A stretch of DNA of 64,000 bases from Hymenobacter jeongseonensis (lineage in GTDB: Bacteria > Bacteroidota > Bacteroidia > Cytophagales > Hymenobacteraceae): positions 434,001-498,000 of the forward strand of contig NZ_JADQDQ010000003.1 in the NCBI RefSeq assembly GCF_015694725.1, read 5' to 3'. Below the pieces are notes generated by a model, which worked only from the letters and a program-made list of their open reading frames with translations, was not told where the DNA came from and made no database searches. Shown piece by piece: positions 9,938-19,400 of the stretch (its first letter is position 1; every line of letters begins with the position of its first letter). Position numbers and translations under genes: made by a program.

Positions 9938-10489
9938 CTACCGAAGTGCCTTCTGCCTTGGTTTCGGCAACAGCCACTGCAGGCCCAGCGCCACCAGGCA
10001 CGGCAGCCCCACCCAGATGGCCTCGCTAGCCAATACCTGCAGCCCCCGCCCGGTAAAAAACGCCTTGAGGCCAATGGGGGATACTTTAATTGGCCGCAGG
10101 CCGAAGAAATAACGCTCCAAGTCCCAGGGGCTGAAAAAGGCCACCCCTAAGCCGCCCGTCGTCATCGCATCGAGGACGCCATGCGAGGCCGTCGCCAGAA
10201 ATAAAAGGAGCGCCAGCCGCCCCACTGGCGCTCGGCGACTGGTACGAATTAGATAAGCAACCGCTACGCCAATCGCTGCTACGAAAGCCGCCGCCAGCAG
10301 CGAGTGCGTCAGGCCGCGATGCCCCCACAGGCTGGCATACGGCACCCCCAGCTTGTAGCCCAGCGCATCCACGTCGGGCAGCGCGGCACACGCGGCCGCT
10401 GCTACCCAGTAGGGCCAGTGGCGGCGTTCGGGAAGAATAAGGCTGCCCAAAGTAGCGCCCAATGCCGCGTGGGCGAATGCTGATGCCAT
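9938..10489 (-). CDS. YdjM-type membrane-bound metal-dependent hydrolase
   Basis: A small polytopic protein (183 residues) of the YdjM/DUF457 family. It carries the conserved metal-ligand signatures ALPDVDALGY, WGHRGLTHS and ATASHGVLDAMTTGG, separated by hydrophobic segments. E. coli YdjM is LexA-regulated, but I see no SOS box here. The start at 10489 (MASAFAHAALG) matches the family N-terminus. A near-consensus -7 element (TACATTCG, minus strand) lies about 20 bases upstream. The biochemical reaction of the family is not established. Confidence 0.82.
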   Translation of the reverse strand: MASAFAHAALGATLGSLILPERRHWPYWVAAAACAALPDVDALGYKLGVPYASLWGHRGLTHSLLAAAFVAAIGVAVAYLIRTSRRAPVGRLALLLFLATASHGVLDAMTTGGLGVAFFSPWDLERYFFGLRPIKVSPIGLKAFFTGRGLQVLASEAIWVGLPCLVALGLQWLLPKPRQKALR

Positions 10490-10582
10490 GTCCGACGAGA
10501 AGAAGTGCTGCGAATGTAGGTGCAGAAAGACGCTCGCCTGACCAACTGCACGGTACGGTTCGTGCAAGCGAGCAGGTCTGAG

Positions 10583-11269
10583 CTACCCAATTGCCAACTC
10601 GCGAAGGACCTTGGGTACGCCCGTACTGGCGGGCTCCACCACGTACCGAATGCCGCGTCGGCCCGCTTCGGGCTGGTGCGGGTCGATAACGTAGACCGGA
10701 CAGCCCACGGGGGCGTAGTGCAGCAGCCCCGCGGCCGGGTACACTTGCAGAGAAGTGCCCACTACCAGCAAGGCATCGGCAGTGCCCGCCACTTCGGCGG
10801 CCTGTTCTATCAGGGGCACCAGCTCGCCAAACCACACGATGTGCGGGCGCAGTTGGCCGCCGTCCGGAGCAAGGTCGCCAAGGTTGATGTCGCCAGGGCA
10901 GTCGTACACCAGCGCATCGTTCTTCACGGAGCGCATCTTGCTCAGCATGCCGTGCAGGTGAATTACTTCCGTAGAACCAGCGCGCTCGTGTAGGTCATCC
11001 ACGTTTTGGGTGATGATGGAAGTGCGCCAGCCGGGTTCCTCCTCGAAGCCGGCCAGGGAGAGATGCGCGGCATTGGGGGCAACTTCACGGGCCTGGGCGC
11101 GCCGCTGATTATAAAAATCAAGCACCAGCGCAGGATTGCGGGCAAAGCCTTCGGGCGAGGCCACGTCTTCTACCCGGTGGTTTTCCCACAGGCCGTTGCT
11201 ATCGCGAAACGTGCGGATACCCGACTCGGCCGAGACGCCGGCCCCGGTGAGAACGACAAGGTGTTTCAT
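10583..11269 (-). CDS. cobB: Sir2-family NAD-dependent protein deacylase (class III type)
   Basis: Removes acyl groups from lysines with NAD as cosubstrate. The 228-residue product has the sirtuin NAD-binding motif LTGAGVSAESGIRTFR, the catalytic TQNVDDLHERAG...VIHLHG block and the C-terminal VVGTSLQVYPAAGL block. LDFYNQRRAQ contains the Tyr-x-x-Arg pair that in CobB and SIRT5 recognises succinyl or malonyl lysine, so desuccinylase activity is plausible. The two CxxC pairs that bind zinc in most sirtuins are absent: the region after HLHG holds only a single Cys. The ATG at 11269 is immediately followed by KHLVVLTGAG, so the start is secure. Confidence 0.9.
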   Translation of the reverse strand: MKHLVVLTGAGVSAESGIRTFRDSNGLWENHRVEDVASPEGFARNPALVLDFYNQRRAQAREVAPNAAHLSLAGFEEEPGWRTSIITQNVDDLHERAGSTEVIHLHGMLSKMRSVKNDALVYDCPGDINLGDLAPDGGQLRPHIVWFGELVPLIEQAAEVAGTADALLVVGTSLQVYPAAGLLHYAPVGCPVYVIDPHQPEAGRRGIRYVVEPASTGVPKVLRELAIG

Positions 11270-11363
11270 TGGTTAGGGTATGAGGGCTAGGAGTGAGGAT
11301 AGAACAAAAGAACATCGTGCTGAGTGCAGCCGACTCCTTAAGTTCTTGTTGGTATTCTAGCCG

Positions 11364-11786
11364 CTATTGCTTAAGGTGCACCTCGCCTTGCTCTTCGTTT
11401 TGCCAGTATTTGATGCGGTTGGCCTGCACCCGCACCAGCACCAAACCCGGCGTATCGATGCCGTCTTTGAACCACACTTCGAGGTCGGGCACCCAATGTT
11501 TCTGCATGGTGGCTTTCTGGCGAATGAGGTGTGCCGAGCCAACAATGGAAATGTAAAGACCTTTCGGGCCCGAGAAGCCGAGGCTGACGTGGGCGTTTTC
11601 GGTGATGTCGCGCACCGTGCGCGAGCCTTCGTACGTGAAGTAATAGGAGTTGCCGTCGTACTCCACGTCGCCGTTGTTGCTCATGGGGCGGCTGCTGAGC
11701 TGGCCGCGGCTGGTGTGCGTGGTGAGCATGGCAATGTCGAGATTGGCCATTTTGGTGGCAATTTCTTTCAGGGTTTTGGCGGGCAT
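11364..11786 (-). CDS. Pyridoxamine 5'-phosphate oxidase family (general stress protein 26-like)
   Basis: Flavin-binding split-barrel protein of 140 residues. The order of elements fits general stress FMN-binding proteins: an N-terminal helix (KTLKEIATKMANLDIAML), RPMSNNGDVEYDGNSYYFT, then VSLGFSGPKGLYISIVGSA. HWVPDLEVWFKDG and the final strand NRIKYWQNEEQGEVH are typical of the family. I chose the ATG at 11786 (MPAKTLKEI); in-frame upstream sequence has low similarity to the family. No pyridoxamine-specific residues can be assigned, so enzymatic PNPOx activity is not claimed. Confidence 0.82.
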   Translation of the reverse strand: MPAKTLKEIATKMANLDIAMLTTHTSRGQLSSRPMSNNGDVEYDGNSYYFTYEGSRTVRDITENAHVSLGFSGPKGLYISIVGSAHLIRQKATMQKHWVPDLEVWFKDGIDTPGLVLVRVQANRIKYWQNEEQGEVHLKQ

Positions 11787-11946
11787 GGCAGGAAGTAGTT
11801 GCGTGAGCGAAGAATACGCGCTGTTACCGTGTGTAGTTATGAGTGCCGCGTCAGCTTCATACGGCATGCGCTTGCGCAAGCATTAGAAGATAGAGCCGCC
11901 AAGTGGTCCCCTGATTTGACCCCGCTTTTTTTACCAAATAGCCAGC

Positions 11947-11980
11947 TTGGAGAATGGAAAAGGACAGGCCGGTACCTTTG
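11947..11980 (+). promoter_or_regulatory. Bacteroidota-type promoter for the HAD gene
   Basis: TTG (11947-11949) and TACCTTTG (11973-11980, an exact TAnnTTTG) are separated by 23 bases. The start codon lies 28 bases downstream. Confidence 0.6.
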
Positions 11981-12007
11981 CCCGACCGCGGCCCCTTATA
12001 CTCCCTT

Positions 12008-12694
12008 ATGATTCGTACCGTAATTTTTGACATGGACGGCGTCATCATCGACACCGAACCGTTGCACCACCACGCCTTCTTCACACAATTTGCCGAGTTG
12101 GGTATTGCCGTTAGCGCGGCCGAGTACGCCACCTTTCTGGGGGGCTCGACGCGCAATGTTTTTCAGCGGCTTAAGGCCGAGTTTGGCCTGCCGCAGGACG
12201 TAGAAAGCCTGCTCCTGCGCAAGCGCGAGCTGTTTAATAAGTCCTTCGACGAAGATGCCGGACTGGACCTGTTGCCCGGCGTGCGGGGCCTAATCGAGGA
12301 CTTGCGGGCCAATGACGTGCAACTGGTGCTGGCCTCGTCGGCTTCGAAAGCCACGATTGCGCGGGTGTTTCGGCGGTTCGAGCTGGGCCCTTACTTCACC
12401 CACCTCGTGAGCGGCGAAGATTTTGAGCGGTCGAAGCCTGACCCGGCTATTTTCCGGCACGCGGCGGCGCTGGCCGAAACGCCCACGGCGGAGTGCATCG
12501 TAATTGAGGACTCCGCGAATGGCGTCTCAGCGGCCAAAGCGGCGGGTATCTACTGCGTCGGGTACGCCAGCCCGCACTCGGCCGGTCAAGACCTGCACCA
12601 CGCCGACCGCATTATCCAGCATTTTTCGGAGCTGACGGCTCAGGAAATTGTCGGCATTCGTCCCGTTGGGAAATCAGTTGGCCAAGGCGAGTAG
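12008..12694 (+). CDS. HAD-superfamily phosphatase, beta-phosphoglucomutase-like
   Basis: Subfamily IA haloacid-dehalogenase hydrolase of 228 residues. Motif I is FDMDGVIIDTEP with the nucleophile Asp8 and the acid/base Asp10. The cap domain follows as a helical bundle, then motif II (LASSASKATI), motif III (Lys in SGEDFERSKPDPAIF) and motif IV (IVIEDSANGVSAAKAAG). Such enzymes act on sugar phosphates or similar small phosphoesters. The close match to beta-phosphoglucomutase-like proteins does not separate mutase from phosphatase function. The ATG at 12008 puts motif I at the very N-terminus. Confidence 0.87.
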   Translation: MIRTVIFDMDGVIIDTEPLHHHAFFTQFAELGIAVSAAEYATFLGGSTRNVFQRLKAEFGLPQDVESLLLRKRELFNKSFDEDAGLDLLPGVRGLIEDLRANDVQLVLASSASKATIARVFRRFELGPYFTHLVSGEDFERSKPDPAIFRHAAALAETPTAECIVIEDSANGVSAAKAAGIYCVGYASPHSAGQDLHHADRIIQHFSELTAQEIVGIRPVGKSVGQGE

Positions 12695-12745
12695 GTAGCG
12701 TTGGTAGTTGCGGTTTGAGAAAGTGGCTGCCCTGCAGCAACGTAA

Positions 12746-13627
12746 TCAGTTCCACGGGAGTGGACTAAACCGCCCTAGCTCCTCCCAGTCGAAATTCCAC
12801 TCCGGCGTGAAGAACTGCGGTTGCAGCATACTTGGAACGGCAAACCACGCCCCTAATCGGGGCTCATCCACGTTGCGCAATACGTGGATGCTTTGCGCCG
12901 GCATGTAGCTCTGGGCCAGCAGCAGGTATTGCTGCCGCGTGGTGGGGTGCCGGGCTACGTCGACCACCACCACGGCATGGCCGGGCCGGCCGCCGTGAAT
13001 GAGCACATCGCCGGGTTGCACGCCAGCCAGGGGCACGGCCAGCAGCTCCCGGCTCAGCGATAAGGTGCCGGCGTACCCAAACGTGGGAATAAGGTAGCTC
13101 ATGAGGGCCGCGTGGGTAGGCGCCTGGGCCGGCCTGGCCGCCGGTAGCACCTGCTCGCCGATAACCTTAAACGTGCGGCCCGCCACATAATCAGCAAACC
13201 TGAAATCAAACCCCGTGGTGAGATGAAAATGAATCTGGCGGGGATTGTGGGTGAAAATGTACTCCGCCCGCAGCCGGATAACGGCATCGGCGCACTGTTG
13301 CAGGTCCTGGGTGCCCACATCAATGTCGACCACGGCGGCTACCACGTCCTGGCGGTTTTTAAAGCCGCCGTTGAAGGTCCGAGCCGGGGTGCCGGGTGGC
13401 TGCAAAGGCAGGTAACGCAGCCACTCGCCCCAGGAGCCCGGAGTAACCGCCACCCGTCGGCATCCGGCCGGCGCCGGAAAGCGGGCAGCCACAGTTGCCG
13501 ACGCGCCCGGCTGCTTCGCAAGCCACGGATAGCGAATGCCAGCTGGAAGAATAGGAGGGCGGGTGAACTGCTTGGGAGTAGCTAAGCTCGGCGTCACGGC
13601 CAGCACCAGCAAGAGATAAATATTCAT
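12746..13627 (-). CDS. DUF4846 domain-containing exported protein
   Basis: 293 residues with a signal peptide (MNIYLLLVLAVTPSLA). The body matches my recollection of DUF4846: GSWGEWLRYLPLQPPGTPA, a DVGTQDLQQCADAVIRLRAEY helix region, FHLTTGFDFRFADY, and PGDVLIHGGRPGHAVVVVDVA near the C-terminus. The last block (a GD..I..G..GH.V.V.D pattern) resembles papain-like or NlpC/P60-type folds, but no catalytic set is clear, so the function is unknown. I took the ATG at 13627 because it gives an immediate signal sequence. The gene lies directly downstream of the topA terminator on the same strand. Confidence 0.78.
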   Translation of the reverse strand: MNIYLLLVLAVTPSLATPKQFTRPPILPAGIRYPWLAKQPGASATVAARFPAPAGCRRVAVTPGSWGEWLRYLPLQPPGTPARTFNGGFKNRQDVVAAVVDIDVGTQDLQQCADAVIRLRAEYIFTHNPRQIHFHLTTGFDFRFADYVAGRTFKVIGEQVLPAARPAQAPTHAALMSYLIPTFGYAGTLSLSRELLAVPLAGVQPGDVLIHGGRPGHAVVVVDVARHPTTRQQYLLLAQSYMPAQSIHVLRNVDEPRLGAWFAVPSMLQPQFFTPEWNFDWEELGRFSPLPWN

Positions 13628-13650
13628 AAAAGCCACGGGCACCAAAAAAC

Positions 13651-13676
13651 AAAAGCCCGCTACGAGGCGGGCTTTT
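13651..13676 (-). terminator. Rho-independent terminator after topA
   Basis: A 10-bp perfect stem (13651-13660 and 13667-13676; AAAAGCCCGC paired with GCGGGCTTTT) is followed by a T-rich run on the minus strand. It lies 42 bases past the topA stop codon. Confidence 0.82.
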
Positions 13677-13717
13677 GAAGGCAAGTGCCGGGGCCGATGA
13701 ACGGCCCGAGGCACGGT

Positions 13718-16201
13718 TTATTTTGCTTTGGCAGCGGTCTTTTTAGCGGCCGGCTTGGTAGCCGTTTTGGCGGCGGGTTTCTTTTTGGCCGCCGGCTTTT
13801 TGGCTGCTGGTTTTTTCTTGGCGGGCGTGTCCGATTTTTCCTCCTTAGCGGCTGGGGCAGCTTTTTTGCCGAAGCGGCCGCCTTTGGCGGGCTTGTCGGG
13901 CGTGGCGTCGGCTAGCTCCTGGCAGCGTTCCAGCGTCAGTTCCGTAGGTTCTTCGCCTTTGGGAATTTTCACGTTTTTCTTGCCCGCCACGATGTAAGGA
14001 CCGAAGCGCCCGTTCAGCACCTGGATGTCGGGGTTTTCGGGGAAGCTCTTAATGAGGCGCTCCGCATCGGTTTTGCGCTTCAGCTCAATCAAGGTCACCG
14101 CTTCTTCAGCGTTGATGGTATGCGGGTCCTGCTCCTTGGCGAGGGAGTAGAACTTGCTATCGTGCCGCACATAAGGGCCAAAACGGCCGAGGTTGGCCGT
14201 CATGTCCTTGCCCTCAAACTCGCCCACCACGCGTGGCAGCTTGAACAATTCCAGGGCTTCTTCCAGCGTAATGCTTTCGATGAACTGGCCTTTGCGCAGG
14301 TTGGCGTAAGCGGGCTTGGTTTCGCCTTCGGTGTCGCCCAGGGCCACATACGGGCCGTAGCGCCCCAGGCGGGCCGTGATTTTCTCGCCCGTTTCGGGGT
14401 GTACGCCAATCTCGCGGGTGCTGCCCAACGTGCTGCGCTCAATGTCCTGCCCGGCCTCAATGGTCGCGTGAAACTTGCCGTAGAAGCCAGTCAGCATCTG
14501 GGTCCAGTCTTCGAGGCCGTTGGCAATCTGGTCAAATTCGTCTTCTACCTTGGCTGTGAACTGATAGTCCACAATCACGGGGAAGTGCTCCACCAGAAAG
14601 TCATTTACCACCATGGCCGTATCCGTGGGAAACAGCTTGGCTTTTTCGGCACCGTAGTTCTCGGTTTTAACTTCGGTGTTTACCGTATCGTTGTCCAGCG
14701 TGAGCACGTGAAACTTGCGTTCCTTGCCCTCACGGGTATCTTTTTCCACGTAGCCACGTTTTTGCACCGTGCTGATGGTAGGTGCGTAAGTTGAAGGCCG
14801 GCCAATGCCCATTTCCTCCAGCTTTTTCACCAGTGAGGCTTCGGTGTAGCGCGCCGGCGGCGACGAAAACCGCTCAGTCGCGCTTAGGCGTTGCAAGGGC
14901 AAGGCCTGGCGCACGCTGAGCGGCGGCAGGCCGCGCGAAAAGCTCGATTCGCCGTCCTTGCTTTCTTCTTCGTCCTCGTCGTCCTTGCTTTCGGCATACA
15001 CTTTCAGGAAACCCTCAAAGGTGATAACCTCGCCAGTGGCCGTGAACGTGACGCCTGGTTGCGTGCTGATGCCGATTACCGCCGTCGTGCGCTCAATTAC
15101 GGCTTCCGCCATTTGCGAAGCCATGGCGCGCTTGCGAATCAGGTCGTATAAGCGTTGCTCCGACGCATCGGAACCCGCCTTAACCGCGCCAAAATCGGTG
15201 GGGCGAATGGCTTCGTGGGCCTCCTGGGCCGAGGCCGACTTGGTTTTGAACGTGCGGGTGTGGTGGTACTCGGCCCCGTAGGCCGCCGTGATGGCGGCTT
15301 GCGCGCCGGCCAAGGCCTCGCCCGACAGGTTCACCGAGTCTGTCCGCATGTAGCTGATTTTACCGGCTTCGTACAGCTTCTGGGCCACGCTCATGGTTTG
15401 GGCCACCGAGAAGCCCAGCTTGCGAGAGGCCTCCTGCTGCAGCGTAGACGTGGTGAACGGCGCGGCCGGACTGCGCTTGCCTGGCTTTTTATCGAGGCTT
15501 TCAATCTGATACGTGGCTCCAATGCAGCGTTGCAAAAAAGCTTCCGCTTCGTCCCGTACTTTATAACGAGTGGGCAACTCGGCTTCGAGCACGGCACCGC
15601 GGCCGGCATCAAAACGCGCCACAATGCGATAAGCACTGGCCGATAAGTGCGAAGCCACTTCGCGCTCCCGCTCCACCACCAGACGCACGGCCACCGACTG
15701 CACCCGGCCCGCCGACAGGCCGGGCTTTACTTTTTTCCAGAGCACCGGGCTCAGTTCAAAGCCCACGAGGCGGTCGAGCACCCGGCGGGCCTGCTGGGCG
15801 TTTACCAAATTCTGGTCTACTTCGCGGGGGTTGGCAATGGCGCCCAGAATGGCGCTTTTGGTGATTTCGCGGAAAACAATGCGCTTGGTCTTGGCGCCGG
15901 GCAGGTTCAGGGTTTCGGCAAGGTGCCAGCTGATGGCTTCGCCTTCACGGTCATCGTCACTCGCCAACCAAACCATTTCGGCCTCCTTGGAAAGTTTTTT
16001 TAGCTGCGCAATCAGTTCGCGCTTGTCGGCCGACACCACGTACGTTGGCTTGAATCCATTGGCGATGTCAATGGCATTGTTGTCCTTGGGCAGGTCGCGG
16101 ACGTGCCCGTAGCTGGAGCGCACCACGTAATCCTGGCCGAGGTAGCCTTCAATGGTTTTGGCCTTGGCCGGCGACTCGACGATAACTAAATTCTTGACCA
16201 T
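13718..16201 (-). CDS. topA: DNA topoisomerase I
   Basis: Type IA topoisomerase that relaxes negative supercoils; 827 residues. The TOPRIM domain opens with LVIVESPAKAKTIEGYLG and includes ASDDDREGEAISWHL. The catalytic tyrosine is Y284 in ISYMRTDSVNLS. After the core come three short topo_C repeats, each with an LGRYGPYV or GRFGPYI core, in place of Cys-rich zinc ribbons. The last 45 residues are a Lys/Ala/Pro tail (repeated KKPAAK), likely DNA-binding. The ATG at 16201 gives MVKNLVIVES, the normal N-terminus. The gene is divergent from the poly-HAMP receptor gene. Confidence 0.96.
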   Translation of the reverse strand: MVKNLVIVESPAKAKTIEGYLGQDYVVRSSYGHVRDLPKDNNAIDIANGFKPTYVVSADKRELIAQLKKLSKEAEMVWLASDDDREGEAISWHLAETLNLPGAKTKRIVFREITKSAILGAIANPREVDQNLVNAQQARRVLDRLVGFELSPVLWKKVKPGLSAGRVQSVAVRLVVEREREVASHLSASAYRIVARFDAGRGAVLEAELPTRYKVRDEAEAFLQRCIGATYQIESLDKKPGKRSPAAPFTTSTLQQEASRKLGFSVAQTMSVAQKLYEAGKISYMRTDSVNLSGEALAGAQAAITAAYGAEYHHTRTFKTKSASAQEAHEAIRPTDFGAVKAGSDASEQRLYDLIRKRAMASQMAEAVIERTTAVIGISTQPGVTFTATGEVITFEGFLKVYAESKDDEDEEESKDGESSFSRGLPPLSVRQALPLQRLSATERFSSPPARYTEASLVKKLEEMGIGRPSTYAPTISTVQKRGYVEKDTREGKERKFHVLTLDNDTVNTEVKTENYGAEKAKLFPTDTAMVVNDFLVEHFPVIVDYQFTAKVEDEFDQIANGLEDWTQMLTGFYGKFHATIEAGQDIERSTLGSTREIGVHPETGEKITARLGRYGPYVALGDTEGETKPAYANLRKGQFIESITLEEALELFKLPRVVGEFEGKDMTANLGRFGPYVRHDSKFYSLAKEQDPHTINAEEAVTLIELKRKTDAERLIKSFPENPDIQVLNGRFGPYIVAGKKNVKIPKGEEPTELTLERCQELADATPDKPAKGGRFGKKAAPAAKEEKSDTPAKKKPAAKKPAAKKKPAAKTATKPAAKKTAAKAK

Positions 16202-16401
16202 GTGGGCGGGTAAGGGGGGACGGCAGACGAAAGAGGGCCGTCCTGAGTGAAACGGCCAGCCGTGGAAAATGTTGAAATTGGCCGCAAAGATGCCGGATAA
16301 TTCCCAGCCCTGCCGCACTTTGTAATTACAAGGGCGCTCCGAGGGCCATGAAACAGAACTTTGGCACTGCCGAGTTCACTGCTTTGGCTGCCGGGTAAAC
16401 C

Positions 16402-16434
16402 TTTGCTTATTCCGGCTTATTCCGCGTACTTTCG
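16402..16434 (+). promoter_or_regulatory. Candidate promoter of the chemosensory cluster
   Basis: TTTG (16402-16405) and TACTTTCG (16427-16434) are 21 bases apart. The -7 element departs from TAnnTTTG at one base. It would give a leader of about 40 bases before the receptor ATG at 16480. The rest of the 278-base divergent interval to topA shows nothing else I can name. Confidence 0.4.
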
Positions 16435-16479
16435 CCTTTCCATCCAGTCCTTCCTCCATCTGTTTGATACCTATATTAT

Positions 16480-19400
16480 ATGGCTTCCCCCAAGACTCCG
16501 CAAACTAAGCCTCGTCGTTCCACGGTCCTGGCAGCTTCGGAAGATATCACCGGTGGAAAGCCGGATTCAGGTGCCGTATCGGCCCTTGACGTGCTACGGA
16601 CCAACAATGACCTGACCCGTAAAAAGGGCGGTTCGCGCGGTTCCATCGACACGCAGGACCCCGGCTATGTCAACGACCAGCTCAACCGGGTGCTTTACGC
16701 GCTCGACGCCTTTAAGAAAGGCGACGTGTCGGTGCGCCTGACCAAGCAGAACGACGACATTTTTGCCGAAATCGCCGAAGCCTACAATTCCATGGTGGAA
16801 ATGATTGGCGGGGTAGGCGGGGAGGTGTCGCGCATCTCGAAAGTGGCCGGGGTAGAGGGTAACCTCAAGGCCCGGGCTTCGGCCGAAGGCGCCGCCGGTT
16901 TCTGGCGCGACATGATAAATAACATCAACGGCTTGGTGGACAGCATCGCCGTGCCGGTATTGGAAGTAGGCAAAGTATTGAAGAACATCAGCCGTGGCAA
17001 TCTGGACGAAAGCTTCCAGATTCCGGTGTCGGGCGACTTCAAGCTGATGGCCGAAACCATCAACAAAACGATTGACAACCTGAACATCTTCGCCGGCGAG
17101 GTAACCCGTGTGGCGCAAGAAGTAGGCACCGAAGGAAAGCTCGGCGGCCAAGCCAGTGTACCCAACGTAGGTGGCATTTGGAAGGACCTGACCGATAACG
17201 TGAACAACATGGCTTCGAACCTGACTTCCCAGGTACGAGACATTGCTAACGTTGCAACGGCCGTAGCTAAAGGCGACTTGACCCAAAAAGTAACGGTTGA
17301 TGTAAAAGGTGAATTCCTGCAACTCAAGCAGAACCTCAACCAGATGGTGGACTCGCTTAACCTGTTTGCCGGCGAGGTAACTCGCGTGGCACAGGAAGTG
17401 GGAACGGAAGGTAAACTGGGCGGCCAGGCCAGCGTACCAAACGTCGCCGGCGTGTGGAAGGACCTGACGGACAACGTAAACAACATGGCTAGTAACCTGA
17501 CCAGCCAGGTACGAGACATTGCCAACGTCGCTACCGCAGTGGCCAAAGGCGACTTGAGCCAAAAGGTAACGGTTGATGTAAAAGGCGAACTTCTCCAACT
17601 CAAGCAGAACCTGAACCAGATGGTGGACTCGCTCAACCTGTTTGCCGGCGAGGTAACCCGCGTGGCGCAGGAAGTGGGCACCGAAGGCCGTCTGGGCGGT
17701 CAGGCCTCCGTGCCCAGCGTCGCCGGCGTATGGAAGGACCTGACGGACAACGTAAACTACATGGCTAGTAACCTGACCAGCCAGGTACGAGACATTGCCA
17801 ACGTCGCTACCGCAGTGGCCAAAGGCGACTTGACGCAGACGGTAACCGTCGATGTAAAAGGCGAATTCCTGCAGCTGAAGCAGAACCTGAACCAAATGGT
17901 GGCGTCCCTGAACCTGTTTGCCGGCGAGGTAACTCGTGTGGCGCAGGAGGTGGGAACGGAGGGTAAGCTCGGCGGCCAAGCATCGGTGCCGAACGTGGCC
18001 GGCGTGTGGAAAGCCCTCACCGACAACGTAAACGACATGGCTGCGGCTCTTACCTCGCAGGTGCGAGACATTGCCAACGTGGCAACCGCCGTAGCCCGCG
18101 GCGACTTGAGCCAGAAGATGACTGTGAACGTGAAGGGCGAAATCCTGGAGCTGAAGAACATCCTCAACCAGATGGTGGATTCGCTGAACATCTTCGGTGA
18201 CGAAGTAACCCGGGTGGCCCGCGAAGTAGGTACGGAAGGTAAACTGGGCGGCCAGGCCGTCGTGCCCCGCGTTGGTGGAACCTGGAAGGAGCTAACTGAC
18301 AACGTAAACACGATGGCCAGCAACCTGACGTCTCAGGTGCGGGACATTGCCAACGTAGCTACCGCTGTATCGAAAGGTGACCTTTCGCAGAAGATTACGG
18401 TAGATGTAAAGGGCGAACTATTAGACCTGAAGGACAACCTGAACCAGATGGTGGACTCGCTCAACATCTTCGCCGGCGAGGTAACCCGCGTGGCAAGGGA
18501 GGTGGGCACCGAGGGTATCCTGGGCGGCCAAGCCAACGTGCCCCGCGTAAGCGGCACCTGGAAGGACTTGACGGACAACGTGAATACGATGGCCTCGAAC
18601 TTGACCTCGCAAATGCGCGACATTGCCAACGTGGCAACCGCGGTTGCGAAAGGCGACTTGAGCCAAAAAATTACGGTAAACGTGCGCGGTGAGCTGCTGC
18701 AGTTGAAGGAAAACCTCAACGAAATGGTGGACTCCCTGAACACCTTCGGTGATGAAGTAACCCGCGTGGCCCGCGAAGTAGGAACGGAAGGCAAGCTCGG
18801 CGGCCAAGCCAAAGTGCCCAACGTACGCGGCACCTGGAAGGACTTGACCGACAACGTAAATACGATGGCCAGCAACCTGACGTCTCAGGTACGGGACATT
18901 GCCAACGTGGCCACCGCTGTGTCGCGCGGCGACTTGAGCCAAAAAGTGTCGGTAAATGTCAACGGCGAGCTGCTCGACCTAAAAGACAACTTGAACCGAA
19001 TGGTGGACTCCTTGAACATCTTCGCCGGCGAGGTAACCCGTGTGGCGCAGGAAGTAGGAACCGAAGGCAAGCTGGGTGGTCAGGCATCCGTACCCAGCGT
19101 AGCTGGCGTATGGAAAGAGCTCACCGACAACGTAAACTACATGGCCTCCAACCTCACTACGCAGGTGCGGGGCATTGTGAAAGTGGTGACGGCGGTATCG
19201 AAAGGTGACTTGACCCAGAAACTGACCCTGCAAGCCAAAGGCGAAGTAGCTGACCTGGCTGACACCATCAACCGAATGGTGGACGACCTCAACCGCCTCG
19301 CTTCGGAAGTTAGCCGCGTGGCAAAAGTGGCCGGGGTAGAAGGCAAGCTGACGGAACGCGCCACGGTAGGTGGCGTGTCGGGTTCGTGGAAAGAACTGGT

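Noticed and set aside
16594..17979. Long open frame on the minus strand across the HAMP repeats
   Set aside because: It mirrors the repeat array, has the composition expected of an antisense shadow, and lacks a recognisable domain. Similar antisense frames lie over the later repeats.
17080..19287. Possibility that the 276-base repeats are an assembly artefact
   Set aside because: Each unit differs at many third codon positions and the frame is kept throughout, which collapsed or duplicated reads would not show. Copy number could still be checked with long reads.
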